Source: Xestospongia bergquistia
Taxonomy: Eukaryota > Porifera > Demospongiae > Haplosclerida > Petrosiidae
Length of the DNA: 64,000 nucleotides
Reading direction: 5' to 3'
NCBI GenBank assembly: GCA_963965975.1
Contig: OZ014411.1
Location: 24,783,249-24,847,248, forward strand
Positions within the stretch are counted from its first letter, which is position 1, and every line of letters begins with the position of its first letter. Below are positions 46,840 to 61,339 of the stretch, piece by piece. A program made the translations under genes and the position numbers. Below the pieces are notes generated by a model. The model was not told the origin of the DNA, did not search any database, and saw only the letters and a program-made list of their open reading frames with translations.

Positions 46840-49110
46840 ACAATAAAAACAAATCCAAGAGTTAAGACATTAGTATCTCATCATTGATTATCATTACATT
46901 CCTATAAGATATAAATATTAATGATAAGGACTTTGAATTTACAATCACTGTTGCTTTTACTATGTCAACTTGACATTATATACTCAGTAAATTATCTTGA
47001 ATTGTGGTGAGCTGGTCTAGTACTAGTCCTAACTGAACTGAACTATAACTTATAGTTCAGTTCAGTTAGGACTAGTACTATTATCAGACTAGCTCACCAC
47101 AATTCAAGATAATGTACTGAGTGTACAATGTCAAGTTGACATAGTAAAAGCAACAGTGATTGTAAATCCAAAATATACATTGCATGAGTGTGAAGCTTGC
47201 TTTTAATGTTACTACAATGTTGTATAATGTGTAACAATAACTTACTATTCAACGAGTTAAAATTTACTTCAGGTTATAGTGTCTATAAATCCTCTGTTTA
47301 TTGTTACTGTAGAGTAATTGTCATATTTTCAACAAAAGAAGCTTTATTACATGGACTTGTATTGCCCTTCCATGTCCACATTAGCTCACTTTTTTATAAA
47401 TTGTAATAGCTACTGATTATTAGATAGAAGTATTAAAAATCTCTACAGCTATACTCAAAAGCTATATACTCAAAAGCTATGTACTCTATAAGACAATAGT
47501 AAATGAGAACACAGATGTATTCAAAAGTTAAGAAGTTAGTATCTAATCTTAGGTTGCCATACTATCCTGTAGCATAATTATTGATGATCTTAACTACTAA
47601 TTCAATTAATTATAAGGTTAGGACTACTTAGTACTGTTGTCAGACCAGCTCATTACAATTCAAGATAATTTGCTGAATTTACAATACCAAGTTAATATAG
47701 TAAAAACAACTGTTTACAAATTATAACAATAGCATGTTCATTTGCATGAGTTTGAAATTTTATTTTTAATGTTACATCATTGTATTATAGTGTTTCACAA
47801 TAATTTACTATTCAACAGGTCAAAGTTTACTTCAAGTTATACTTATATTTAAAGATAAAAGTATGTTGACTACAGACAACTGTGTACAAATTATAACAAT
47901 AGCCTTCACCTTTAATACAATGTGCATGATTGTTGGGTTAGTCAGAGAGGATTGCTATTAATTGGGAATGCTAGTATATCTTATGTACTTTTTTGATTAT
48001 ATATTATAAGAATAGCTCATTTCAGAGTCTGTAACATCGCTGATTGCATATTTAAATATCTAAAAAGCTTATGATGTTAAAATAAATATGATAGTACACC
48101 TGATCAGGCAAAGCATCCTGTTCTACTTTCTGGACTGAAAAATGTTTTGGTTGTTGAGTGGATAACAGTTTTGTCAAAAAATATAATATCCTTATAAATG
48201 TGTTAATAGATCCCCCAAATCATTCATGATAGTACAAGTGGTAATGATAGTGCTCTGTTCTATCTTGTGTGTAAGAAATTAGCATCTCATCCTAGGTTGA
48301 CAACTTTTATACAACAAATAATAGTGTTAAATATTAATTCAATTAAGGTTATAATTCAGTTTTGTTAGGATTAGTACTATTATCAGACCAGCTCACTACA
48401 ATTCAAGATAATTTGCTGAGTCATAATGCTGAGTTGACATAGCAAAAGTAACTGTCAATGTAAATTCAAAGTAAAATTCATTCCATGAGTGTGAAATTTG
48501 CTTTTTAATGTTATTACTATGATGTGTAACAATAGCTAACTATTCAACAAGTCAAAGTTTAGTTTAGCTTCTTTTTACTATTACTGTACAATAATTGTAA
48601 TATTTTCCACCAAAGAGGCTAATTGCACAGAGTTATGTTTCCCTTCCATGTCTACACTAGCTCAAGAAATTGTAATAACTACTGATTTTGACAAAGAAGT
48701 ATTAAAAGTCTTTACAACTATACTCAAAACCTATGTACTCTATAAGCCAATAGTAAATAAGAAAACATGTGAATCAGATGTATTCATAAGTTAAGAAGTT
48801 AGTATCACAGCATATACTTATCAATGATCTTAACTACTAATTGAATTAATCATAAGGTGATAATTCAGTTTAGTTCGGACTGGTACTATTGTCAGACCAA
48901 CTCAATGTAATTCAAGATAACTTGGTGAGTCATAATGTCAAGTTGATATAGTAAAAACAACTGTGTATGTAAATATAGTGTTCACATAAAATTAATTGCA
49001 TAAGTGCAAAACTTGCTTTTTAAAATTACTACGATGTTGTAAATAATATGTTACAATAACTTGCATTACAACAGGTTATAGTTTAATTCAGGTATATGTA
49101 TATTATATGA
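46840..49110. repeat. R-family repeat array, first block
   Basis: Several 0.5-0.7 kb units, recognisable by TTCAGTTTAGTTAGGACTAG, CAGACCAGCTCA and GACATAGTAAAAGCAACTG (about 47050, 47620, 48350, 48860). The first two units are head to head, producing the long inverted repeat 46931-47172. 47630-49110 recurs almost unchanged at 51350-52800. Confidence 0.75.
46931..47172. repeat. Long inverted repeat with perfect 31-bp core
   Basis: The arms 47018-47048 and 47050-47080 are perfect reverse complements around C47049. After a short mismatch the pairing continues imperfectly to about 46931 and 47172 (both carry the ACTATGTCAACTTGACATT word or its complement). It arises where two R units meet head to head. 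Confidence 0.85.
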
Positions 49111-49600
49111 TAAAAAACATCTGTAAAGCTGATCTCTGTCTCTTTTATTATCAATGTAAAATAATTATTGTATTAACAAACTAACAGGGCTTTAATGTTC
49201 ACACTGATTGTACATTAAAGGATCTTAATATTTATTATCTCTTAAGAACTTTAAGAACAATAAATTACTTTAAAAGAGAAAGTTTAGTTTACTTATTTAT
49301 TACAAGATAACTCAGTATCTACACAATGACTAGCAAATCATTGCATTTACTGCATGTATAAGTACAGAGTCTTGTTTAGTAATATTAATTTAATATTTTA
49401 CTTGTTAAATCAACTTACCAATCACAAGGTTGCAAAATCTAGACTAATTAGTATTTTCAAAATTAATTTTTAGATATATAAAATGACTTTATAAAATAGT
49501 ATTAGCTATTCAGTTCATTCATTATATCAGTACAAATGTTAGTTCATTCATTATATTAGTACAAAGGTCAGTACAACTTATGATAACTCAGCACACGTTG
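49111..49600. other. Upstream region of collagen gene A
   Basis: No ORF. 49260-49600 is almost the same as 53835-54200 upstream of collagen copy B, including a short tandem TTAGTTCATTCATTATAT repeat (about 49513-49563). The promoter is probably here. Confidence 0.5.
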
Positions 49601-49702
49601 AGACGATAATATAATCTTATGAATTATTCATATCTAATACTACAATTCACTATAAAAGGAGAACAAAAGGTTAGAAGATTTATTGAAACTCACTCCATAA
49701 AA

Positions 49703-50559
49703 ATGATTTTTAAAATTTTCTTCATCATTCTAATGTTAGTACAGCTTATACAATGTGCCGAAGGTATGATTGTAAATAATAAAATTTATGTGTATTTTAT
49801 ATTTCAGAGTCTTCAAACAAGGCTATGTTTTCTCCAGTAAAACGAAATGCACATGACTCTAATACTACTGACTTTTCTCTAAAACATCCTTATTTACAAA
49901 TCTTACGAGGTCGAGATGGACGTGATGGCTTACCTGGGAGAGATGGTGTGAAAGGAGACAAAGGTGATAAAGGAGACAAAGGAGATCGTGGTAAACAAGG
50001 ACCACCTGGACCAAAAAATGGTGGTATAGTCTACACACGATGGGGTAGAAAGTCTTGTCCTAATAACACAGGAGCACAGCTACTTTATGAAGGAATAGCT
50101 GGTGGTAGTCATTACACTCACAGTGGTGGAGGTGCTAATTATATCTGTTTGCCTAAAGTTCCTGATTACTTGAGTACTGCAGATCCACCAGCAGAGTCCT
50201 ATTTGTATGGAGCTGAATATGAACAAGTAAACAACATATTTCCTTCTAAACATGATCATAATGTTCCTTGTGCTGTATGTTATACTTCTACTAAAGTTGT
50301 TCAACTAATGATACCAGCTAAAACTGCCTGTCCTACATCATGGACTTTAGAATATAAAGGTTACCTCATGACTAGCTATTATGATCATAAGAGGAATGCT
50401 GTATATGAGTGTGTTGATAAAGATGCTGAGTCTATTTATGGTAGTTCTGGCAACATCAATGGTGCTCTGTTCTATTTTGTTCAAGGAACTTGTACTGGTC
50501 TACCATGTCCTCCCTATGTCAATAATAGGGTTATTACTTGTGTTGTATGTACTAAATAA
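49703..50559 (+). CDS. Short-chain collagen C4-like secreted protein, copy A (2 exons)
   Basis: Exon 1 (49703-49763) encodes a signal peptide (MIFKIFFIILMLVQLIQCAE). The 44-nt GT-AG intron 49764-49807 joins in frame to exon 2 (49808-50559) for 270 aa. About residues 55-92 are some 12 Gly-X-Y triplets (GRDGRDGLPGRDGVKGDKGD … GPPGPK). Then follows a Cys-rich C-terminal domain with YTRWGRKSCPNNTG, GGSHYTHSGGGANYICLPK and DHNVPCAVCY, as in the sponge short-chain collagen C4 (spongin-type) family. The product is likely an extracellular trimer-forming matrix or filament protein. An upstream in-frame ATG at 49619 would bury the signal peptide, so I prefer 49703. The gene lies in a tandem segmental duplication with copy B. 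Confidence 0.88.
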
Positions 50560-51350
50560 TGATATGATATTAGATTGTTTACATATCTTACTAAACTATA
50601 ATATGCCCCTTTTTAATTTGATTGTGTTATATCCTTCTTTATTGTCTTAGGAATTTTTTCAATATATACATTTTGTGTAGTGTGTAATGAAAGTATATAT
50701 AATAATTGATATTGACTTTATTATTTTATATTCAAAAGTTCTGTAAATGGCCAGTGAGTGGAAATGTACTTTTAAGTGCATTTGCCCATTTTTTTTGCAT
50801 TCACAAAATAAGACATTTGTCAAACATATGATTGATAGTGTTCTGATAACATCTAGTACATTTGTTATTGTGTGCATCAAGAATAATCATATAAAATAAC
50901 ACAAAAGAAAATGATATAAAACAAAGTTGATAATAAAACAAATGTACAGAAAATGATTGCATATTGTTCTTCAATGAGCTGACGATTTATAAAGCAACTG
51001 TGTATGTAAATTCAAAGTAAACCTCTAATGTGGACATGGAAGGGCAACACAAGTCAATGCGATAAAGCCTCTTTGCTTGAAAATATAACAATTGCTATAC
51101 AGTAACAAAGAAAGGCTGAACTAAACTTTAACTTGTTGAATATTAAGTCATCATACAACATCGTAGTAACATTAAAAGCAAATTTTCCTGAAAAATTTGT
51201 AATAACTACTGATTTTTACAGGGAAGCATTAAATGTCTCTACAACTATACTCAAAAGCTATGTACTCTATAAGACAATAGTAAATGAGAACACAGGATGT
51301 CAGTCAACTACTAATTCAATTAATTTTAAGGTGATAGTTCAGTTTGGTTA
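50560..51350. other. 3' flank of copy A and inverted R-repeat unit
   Basis: 50560-50880 is almost the same as 55020-55230, the 3' flank of copy B. From about 50970 to 51190 an R unit lies inverted (TGTGGACATGGAAGGGCAAC is the complement of the usual word). A direct unit follows. Confidence 0.6.
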
Positions 51351-52800
51351 GGACTTGTAGTATTATCAGACCAGCTCATTACAATTCAAGATAATTTGCT
51401 GAATTTACAATACCAAGTTAATATAGTAAAAGCAACTGTTTACAAATTATAACAATAGCATGTTCATTTGCATGAGTTTGAAATTTTATTTTTAATGTTA
51501 ATACGTTGTATTATAATGTTTCACAATAACTTACTATTCAACAAGTCAAAGTTTACTTCAAGTTATGCTTATATTTAAAGATAAAAGTATGTTGACTACA
51601 GACAACTGTGTACAAATTATAACAATAGCCTTCACCTTTAATACAATGTGCATGATTGTTGGGTTAGTCAGAGAGGATTGCTATTAATTGGGAATGCTAG
51701 TATACCTTATGTACTTTTTTGATTATATATTATAAGGATAGCTCATTTCAGAGTCTGTAACATCACTGGATTGCACAATTTAATATCTATAAAGCATACG
51801 ATATTAAGATAAATATGATATATCAGGCAAAGCATCCTGTAATGTTTTGGTTGTTGAGTGGATAACAGTTTTGTCAAAAAATATAATATCCTTATAAATG
51901 TGTTAATAGATCCCCCAAATCATTCATGATAGTACAAGTGGTAATGATAGTGCTCTGTTCTATCTTGTGTGTAAGAAATTAGCATCTCATCCTAGGTTGA
52001 CAACTTTTATACAACAAATAATAGTGTTAAATATTAATTCAATTAAGGTTATAATTCAGTTTTGTTAGGATTAGTACTATTATCAGACCAGCTCACTACA
52101 ATTCAAGATAATTTGCTGAGTCATAATGCTGAGTTGACATAGCAAAAGTAACTGTCAATGTAAATTCAAAGTAAAATTCATTCCATGAGTGTGAAATTTG
52201 CTTTTTAATGTTATTACTATGATGTGTAACAATAGCTAACTATTCAACAAGTCAAAGTTTAGTTTAGCTTCTTTTTACTATTACTGTACAATAATTGTAA
52301 TATTTTCCACCAAAGAGGCTAATTGCACAGAGTTATGTTTCCCTTCCATGTCTACACTAGCTCAAGAAATTGTAATAACTACTGATTTTGACAAAGAAGT
52401 ATTAAAAGTCTTTACAACTATACTCAAAACCTATGTACTCTATAAGACAATAGTAAATGAGAAAACATGTGAATCAGATGTATTCATAAGTTAAGAAGTT
52501 AGTATCACAGCATATACTTATCAATGATCTTAACTACTAATTCAATTAATCATAAGGTGATAATTCAGTTTAGTTCGGACTGGTACTATTGTCAGACCAA
52601 CTCAATGTAATTCAAGATAACTTGGTGAGTCATAATGTCAAGTTGATATAGTAAAAACAACTGTGTATGTAAATATAGTGTTCACATAAAATTAATTGCA
52701 TAAGTGCAACATTTGCTTTTTAAAATTACTACGATGTTGTAAACAATATGTTACAATAACTTGCATTTCAACAGGTTATACTTTAATTCAGGTTATATGT
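51200..52800 (+). repeat. R-family repeat array, second block
   Basis: Near-identical duplicate of 47465-49110 (for example the shared run around 47870 and 51590, and around 48190 and 51890). Differences are few, so the duplication is recent. Confidence 0.8.
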
Positions 52801-52899
52801 ATATTACATTATGTCTCTCTTTTTATTATCACTGGACAATAATTATTGTATTAACAAACTAATAGGGCTTTAATGTTCACACTGATTGTACATTAAAGG

Positions 52900-53470
52900 A
52901 TCTGAAAACTTATGGTGTTGAGAGTGATGGCTCACCAACAAGAGATGGAGAAAAAGGCACAAATGTGATCAGGGAGATAAAAGCTACATCATGGTGGATG
53001 AGAACATTCTGGAATGAAAATAGTGGGTATAGTATATGTAGGCCTATATCTGATGAGGAACATTATTTTTCAGCCTGTACGAAGACAATGAGATAACTAA
53101 CACATTTTATAGTCCAGTAAGTAGTACAGGAAGTGTTATCTGATATATCAGTTTGTAGAAGTATATGGGATACAGCACTGATGACATTATGTTTATACTG
53201 GTAAGAATATATATAATTTCTTACTTAATTTTGGTTCAATATAAATGAGGCTGTTACTGTCAAAAAATGAATGATATGCATAAATACATTGATAGATCCT
53301 CAAACTCAATGATAGTATTAGTGATAATGATGGCATTGCTTTCCATGGTGTGTGAGGAATTTGTATTGCCCTCCCATGTCCTCCCTATGACACAGAATTA
53401 CATGAGTAATAATACCATATTACCAAATGTACTCCTTTTATTGTTTGTCTTAATATTTATTATCTCTTAA
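52900..53470 (+). pseudogene. Heavily decayed third C4-collagen copy (tentative)
   Basis: At 52917-52965 the sequence translates with residual Gly-X-Y character (SDGSPTRDGEKG). At 53310-53395 TTTGTATTGCCCTCCCATGT followed by CCTCCCTATGAC mirrors the end of the C4 coding region (ACTTGTACTGGTCTACCATG TCCTCCCTATG). Between them similarity is weak. Present only in the downstream duplicate block. Confidence 0.4.
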
Positions 53471-54250
53471 GAACTTTCAAATTGACGTATTTAAATTTGT
53501 GTGGTGCATTGAAGATATATTAATTATAATTATTGAGATTTATAATAGTGAATATAAGATTGACTATATAATATACAATATAATATAATATACAATATAG
53601 GTGAGTGTGGTATATTGTGTTTGTGCTATTGCTACCATACATTTATATTTATTTATAATTTCAACCATTGTCCTACATTTATCAATCCATCTTAAATGTT
53701 ATTGTACTATAGTTTAGATAGGACAGTAGCCAGGTTAGCTCAGTATAATATAAGATATTCTGTAGACCTTCCATATTTAATATCATGTTAGCTCAGACAA
53801 GTATATATTTGAGTCAAACATTTGCTCCTAATATCAATACAAGTTTCAATAAATTACTTTAAAAGAGAAAGTTTAGTTTACTTATTTATTACAAGATAAC
53901 TCAGTATCTACACAATGACTAGCAAATCATTGTATTTACTGCATGTATAAGTACAGAGTCTTGTTTAGTAATATTAATTTAATATTTTATTTGTTAAATC
54001 AACTTACCAATCACAAGGTTGCAAAATCTAGACTAGTTAGTATTTTCAAAATTAATTTTTAGATATTATAAAATGACTTTATAAAATAGTATTAGCTATT
54101 CAGTTCATTCATTATATCAGTACAAATGTTAGTTCATTCATTATATTAGTACAAAGGTCAGTACAACTTATGATAACTCAGCACAAGGTGAGATGATAAT
54201 ATAATCATTCACACAATGTGGTGAAGGGATGATTGTAAATAATAAAATTT
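53471..54250. other. Upstream region of collagen copy B
   Basis: 53570-53600 has ATATAATATACAAT repeats. From 53835 it matches the region upstream of copy A, up to about 54205, where the signal-peptide exon should start but is deleted. Confidence 0.6.
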
Positions 54251-54270
54251 ATGTGTATTTTATATTTCAG

Positions 54271-55019
54271 AGTCTTCAAACAAGGCTGTGTTTTCTCCAG
54301 TAAAACGAAATGCACATGACTCTAATACTACTGACTTTCCTCTAAAACATCCTTATCTACAAATCTTACAAGGTCGAGATGGACGTGATGGCTTACCTGG
54401 GAGAGATGGTGATAAAGGAGACAAAGGTGATAAAGGAGACAAAGGAGATCGTGGTAAACAAGGACCACCTGGACCAAAAAATGGTGGTGTAGTCTACACA
54501 CGATGGGGTAGAAAGTCTTGTCCTAATAACACAGGAGTACAGCTACTTTATGAAGGAATAGCTGGTGGTAGTCATTACACTCACAGTGGTGGAGGTGCTA
54601 ATTATATCTGTCTACCTAAAGTTCCTGATTACATTAGTACTGCCAATCCAGCAACACAGTCCTATTTGTATGGAGCTGAATATCAAGAGGCATGCATATT
54701 TCCTTCTAAACATGATCATAATGTTCCTTGTGCTGTATGTTATACTTCTACTAAAGTTGTTCAACTTATGATACCAGCTATAACTGTCTGTCCTACATCA
54801 TGGACTATAGAATATGTGGGTTACCTTATGGCTGAACATTACACTCATAAGAGGAGTGCTATATATAAGTGTGTTGATAAAGATGTTAAGTCTATTTATG
54901 GTAGTTCTGGCAATATTGACGGTGCTCTGTTCTATTTTGTCAAAGGAACTTGTACTGGTCTACCATGTCCTCCCTATGTCAATAATAGGGTTATTACTTG
55001 TGTTGTATGTACTAAATAA
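54271..55019 (+). pseudogene. Short-chain collagen C4-like, copy B, lacking signal exon
   Basis: The main exon is open from the acceptor (…atttcag at 54270) to the TAA at 55019, about 90% or more like copy A. It keeps Gly-X-Y repeats (GRDGRDGLPGRDGDKGDKGD) and the Cys-rich domain (YTRWGRKSCPNNTG). Upstream, about 130 bp including nearly all of the signal-peptide exon is gone (…ataatcattcacacaatgtgg…). The splice donor reads GG instead of GT (aagggatg against aaggtatg), and the internal Met of copy A is Val (gtg). As it stands there is no start codon or secretion signal. It is either a pseudogene or uses an unseen new first exon. Confidence 0.75.
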
Positions 55020-55229
55020 TGATATGATATTAGATTGTTTACATATCTTACTAAACTATAATATCCCCCTTTTTAATTTGATTGTGTTATATGCTTCTTA
55101 ATTGTCTTAGGAATTTTTTCAATATATACATTTTGTGTAGTGTGTAATGAAAGTATATTAATAATTGATATTGACTTTATTATTTTATATTCAGAAGTTC
55201 TGTAAATGGCCAGTGAGTGGAAATGTACT

Positions 55230-56100
55230 TTTAAAAATAAAAGCAATACCACCACACTAACGATTACTGCCTTCACAGAAGATGATATCATTCTGACAGG
55301 GACAGTGATGATGAGGAGAAAGTGGGAATGGTGGAAATCTAATAATAGCGAGGAAGTGGGAGTTAAAAAATCCAGATGAGGATCACAGGGATGTGAGGAG
55401 GACCAGCAAATGATGGAGATTGATTGACCATTGGAGGTGGAAGTGTATGCATTGGGAGACATGTTCCTTGATAGTGATAGTATATTGATGGAAGTGGTGG
55501 ATGAGAAGGAATTATGGGAAGACTTTTGGCCAGTAAAAGGGACCATGAATAAATGGTTGGGAAGAGACTGGAATAGGCAACAGATTCTGACAAGGAAAAC
55601 AATAGAGTCAGTAAAAAAAGGTTTCACAGGGGGATGATGGCACTTGGAAATAAAGAACTATTATAAGAAGAGACACATATTGATATGGATTACTATTCAC
55701 TAATGAGTACTGATCATAACTTTAATGTCATGCTAGAATAAGAATTAGCAAAGAAATCTTAATATGTCTGAGGGTCTAAAATGGGAGGTAAATATGAAAT
55801 ATTACTCTAGTTTATAAATCATAACATATTCTATTTGGTAGTTAAGAAACAACAATGTCATAAACAAGAACACTGGAAGTCTGTGTCATCTTGTGTATGA
55901 TAATATTCTTACAGACTGTAACAAATAATAAACTATCTCCTCAATTATTAAAATTATTCATACAGCTTAATAGACTTTTTGGTTAGTTAATCAAACTAAT
56001 ATTCTCCACACAATATACATAATACAACAAAAAACATAATTGTTACAGTAATAGAGAAATTGGTAGTATTAAATTTTGATTTAAAAAGTTACTTAATGTC
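55230..56100. other. Intergenic, with a GC-richer protein-like stretch
   Basis: 55260-55640 has clearly different composition (GGAA-rich). It has a plus ORF 55431-55637 (WEDFWPVKGTMNKWLGRDWN…) and protein-like pieces in other frames before it. I recognise no domain; it may be a remnant of a gene or transposase. The rest is AT-rich without features. Confidence 0.3.
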
Positions 56101-56169
56101 TATTTCTAACTTCACAGGCAACATCAAGTGCAATGTCAAATCAAACCTCAACACAGAATTAAACTATGT

Positions 56170-56665
56170 TTACTCTGTTTATTGGATCAGATACTTAGAG
56201 AAGTCAACAACAGACATCCATTTCTATTTTATATATAATTAGACATATGAGCTGTAATAATTTAATCTATATGTAGATTGTCATTACTATATACTATACT
56301 TTTTTAGAATGAAAACAGAGCCCTACTGATTTTTAAAGGTCAAATTATATGTTACTAAAATTTTTAGTTGTTGTTATATCTCTTGTTACAGAAGACAAAG
56401 TAAGTTTAAAAATTAATAGGTTTGATTATTAATATTGATAAAATATATTTTCAATAGGTAAAATAACAATAAAAGTGTCCTTCCTTGTCAATTTGCTTCT
56501 GTAACTTCATACTAACGAGTTGCCCATTGTTGAGAATGAATTGGACGTCCAGATTGATCGTTTTTCTTATGGCTAATAAAAAGTGTGCCTTGTTTATATC
56601 CATGACCAGCTTCTAATGCAACATTATTATAATCAGATACAATCCGTCCACCTTCAAACTTAAAT
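56170..56665 (-). pseudogene. Fragment of the beta-trefoil gene and its 3' flank
   Basis: Matches 63076-63615 in the same orientation: the last ~45 codons (reading SQQW/WATR region in antisense at about 56517-56660) plus downstream flank. It stops abruptly at about 56665, where the C4 3'-end fragment begins. Confidence 0.75.
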
Positions 56666-56830
56666 CAGAGTTATTACTTGAGTTTATGTACTAAATAATG
56701 ATATGATATTAGATTGTTTGCATGTCTTACTAAACTATAATATGTCCCTTTTTAATTTGATTTTCTTATGTTCTTTATTGTCATAATTATCTCTTAGGAA
56801 TTTTTTGATATATACATTTTATGTAGTGAG
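56666..56830 (+). pseudogene. 3' end of a C4-collagen copy (last codons and 3' flank)
   Basis: GTTATTACTTG…TATGTACTAAATAATG matches the stop-codon region of copies A and B (50528-50560, 54988-55020) and about 120 bases of their 3' flank, but with no upstream coding sequence. Directly fused to the beta-trefoil fragment. Confidence 0.75.
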
Positions 56831-57428
56831 TATTGAAGTTTCAAGTGAATTGACATTAATAACAAATAAACAAATATTCATATATAATGATTGACATGAT
56901 AAATCAGTTATTGCTTAATGGAGTTTCGAATATAAAAATAAAAATTTCAAATATAAAACATAATAATTAAAGCTGATTTTAAGCTAGTGACAGAGTTGAC
57001 ATTTTAACAGAAGAAGAAAGCAAGTCATATTAACTTAATTTGCTCTAAGTATAAACAACTCTTGGTTTTATATATTTTTACTTTTATCCTTACTCCTCTT
57101 CTTCTCTTATATTAAATACTTATTTTAAAATTTTTCCACACAACATATTGTTCTTGTATTTGGTATTCCACTCACATTTTAAATGTAGAAACCCCATTAG
57201 AGTGAAGGAATTCAAATAATCAATGGTTGAAATTACCAATTAACAAAGATTAGGTATGATAATAGGGTCAATTAATGAAATATAATCTATGAGATAGTTG
57301 AGATAACGCACACTGTTAACAAAAGTATTTAAAAGTTGCTAAACATAATGAACATTAAAACTAAACCACAACAATATCTAGTAGCACACATATAAAAAAT
57401 AAAGGTCTATATGTTTCTCAATTTTATT
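56831..57428. other. 3' flank of the SRCR receptor, no gene
   Basis: AT-rich; no ORF. The receptor's polyadenylation site should lie here on the minus strand, but I cannot pick one signal. Confidence 0.4.
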
Positions 57429-60561
<3,133 letters not shown>

Positions 60562-60985
60562 TTCCAAGCTTCATACAGGAAGTCTAATAATAACTACTTA
60601 TAACTGAACCCAAAACAATACAACTAGCGTCGTACAGGAAGTAGTAATCCAGTTAAGATAACAGCAAAATTTAATACATATACTTTAATGATATCATTGT
60701 GTTGTGATAATTGTTTCAGTAAGTTTCAAGAATTAACAAAGGCAAATACAATTAAGTTGATATAGCAATTAAGGAAAATAGATTCTATTCAAGAGGTTCA
60801 TTTATATTATTCAATGTAAATCAACTCATTACAATTTATAATCAAACTTTCTACAGATTTGATAACAAGAGCAACACAATTAAGTAACTGAAAATAAATA
60901 TAGCAATGACAATTAAAATCAGATATAGAGTATATTTTAAATTATTAAAAAGCTCAGCGTAACTTAGAGGAAGAGAAACTATCAT
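60562..60985. other. 5' flank of the SRCR receptor
   Basis: No ORF. Contains the presumed promoter, with no distinct element that I can defend. Confidence 0.4.
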
Positions 60986-60994
60986 TGTATTAAC

Positions 60995-61335
60995 CACCTA
61001 TTAGTAATAGGATCTCTCCACACAAATGAAATCAGACTCAACATCTACTAATCCAGACACTGGATTATTAGCACAATATTGTATATCAAAAGAACCTTCA
61101 CAATTTTCTATATTAGATGTTTGCTGTCTGCACAACATGATTACAAGTTGTGAGAGTTTCAAAGGAAGTCAGTGTATCTGATGGATTAGGTTGTCTGCTT
61201 TGATTTGAAGGCACTGAAGTTGCTCTGGATTGACATGTTTGAGTTGTTGTTTGAGAAGTAACTAAAATAGAATACATATAAATGCTAGATACAACAATAA
61301 GTATACTGATAACAGAACATAGTAGCATCATGATA
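60995..61335 (-). CDS. Small membrane or secreted Ser/Thr-rich protein (hypothetical)
   Basis: The ATG at 61331 opens a 72-aa ORF with an N-terminal hydrophobic helix (MLLCSVISILIVVSSIYMYS) and a Ser/Thr/Gln-rich stalk (TSQTTTQTCQSRATS…), ending at 61113. An AG at about 61105 followed by ENCEGSFDIQYCANNPVSGL … could be a further Cys-containing exon to about 60998. I do not recognise the family. It may be the stalk or TM part of a broken SRCR gene, since SRCR debris lies upstream. Confidence 0.3.
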
Positions 61336-61339
61336 GTTG

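Noticed and set aside
55073-55627. 184-aa minus-strand ORF
   Set aside because: It crosses the 3' flank of collagen copy B and a compositionally odd stretch; it has no domain and no counterpart after copy A.
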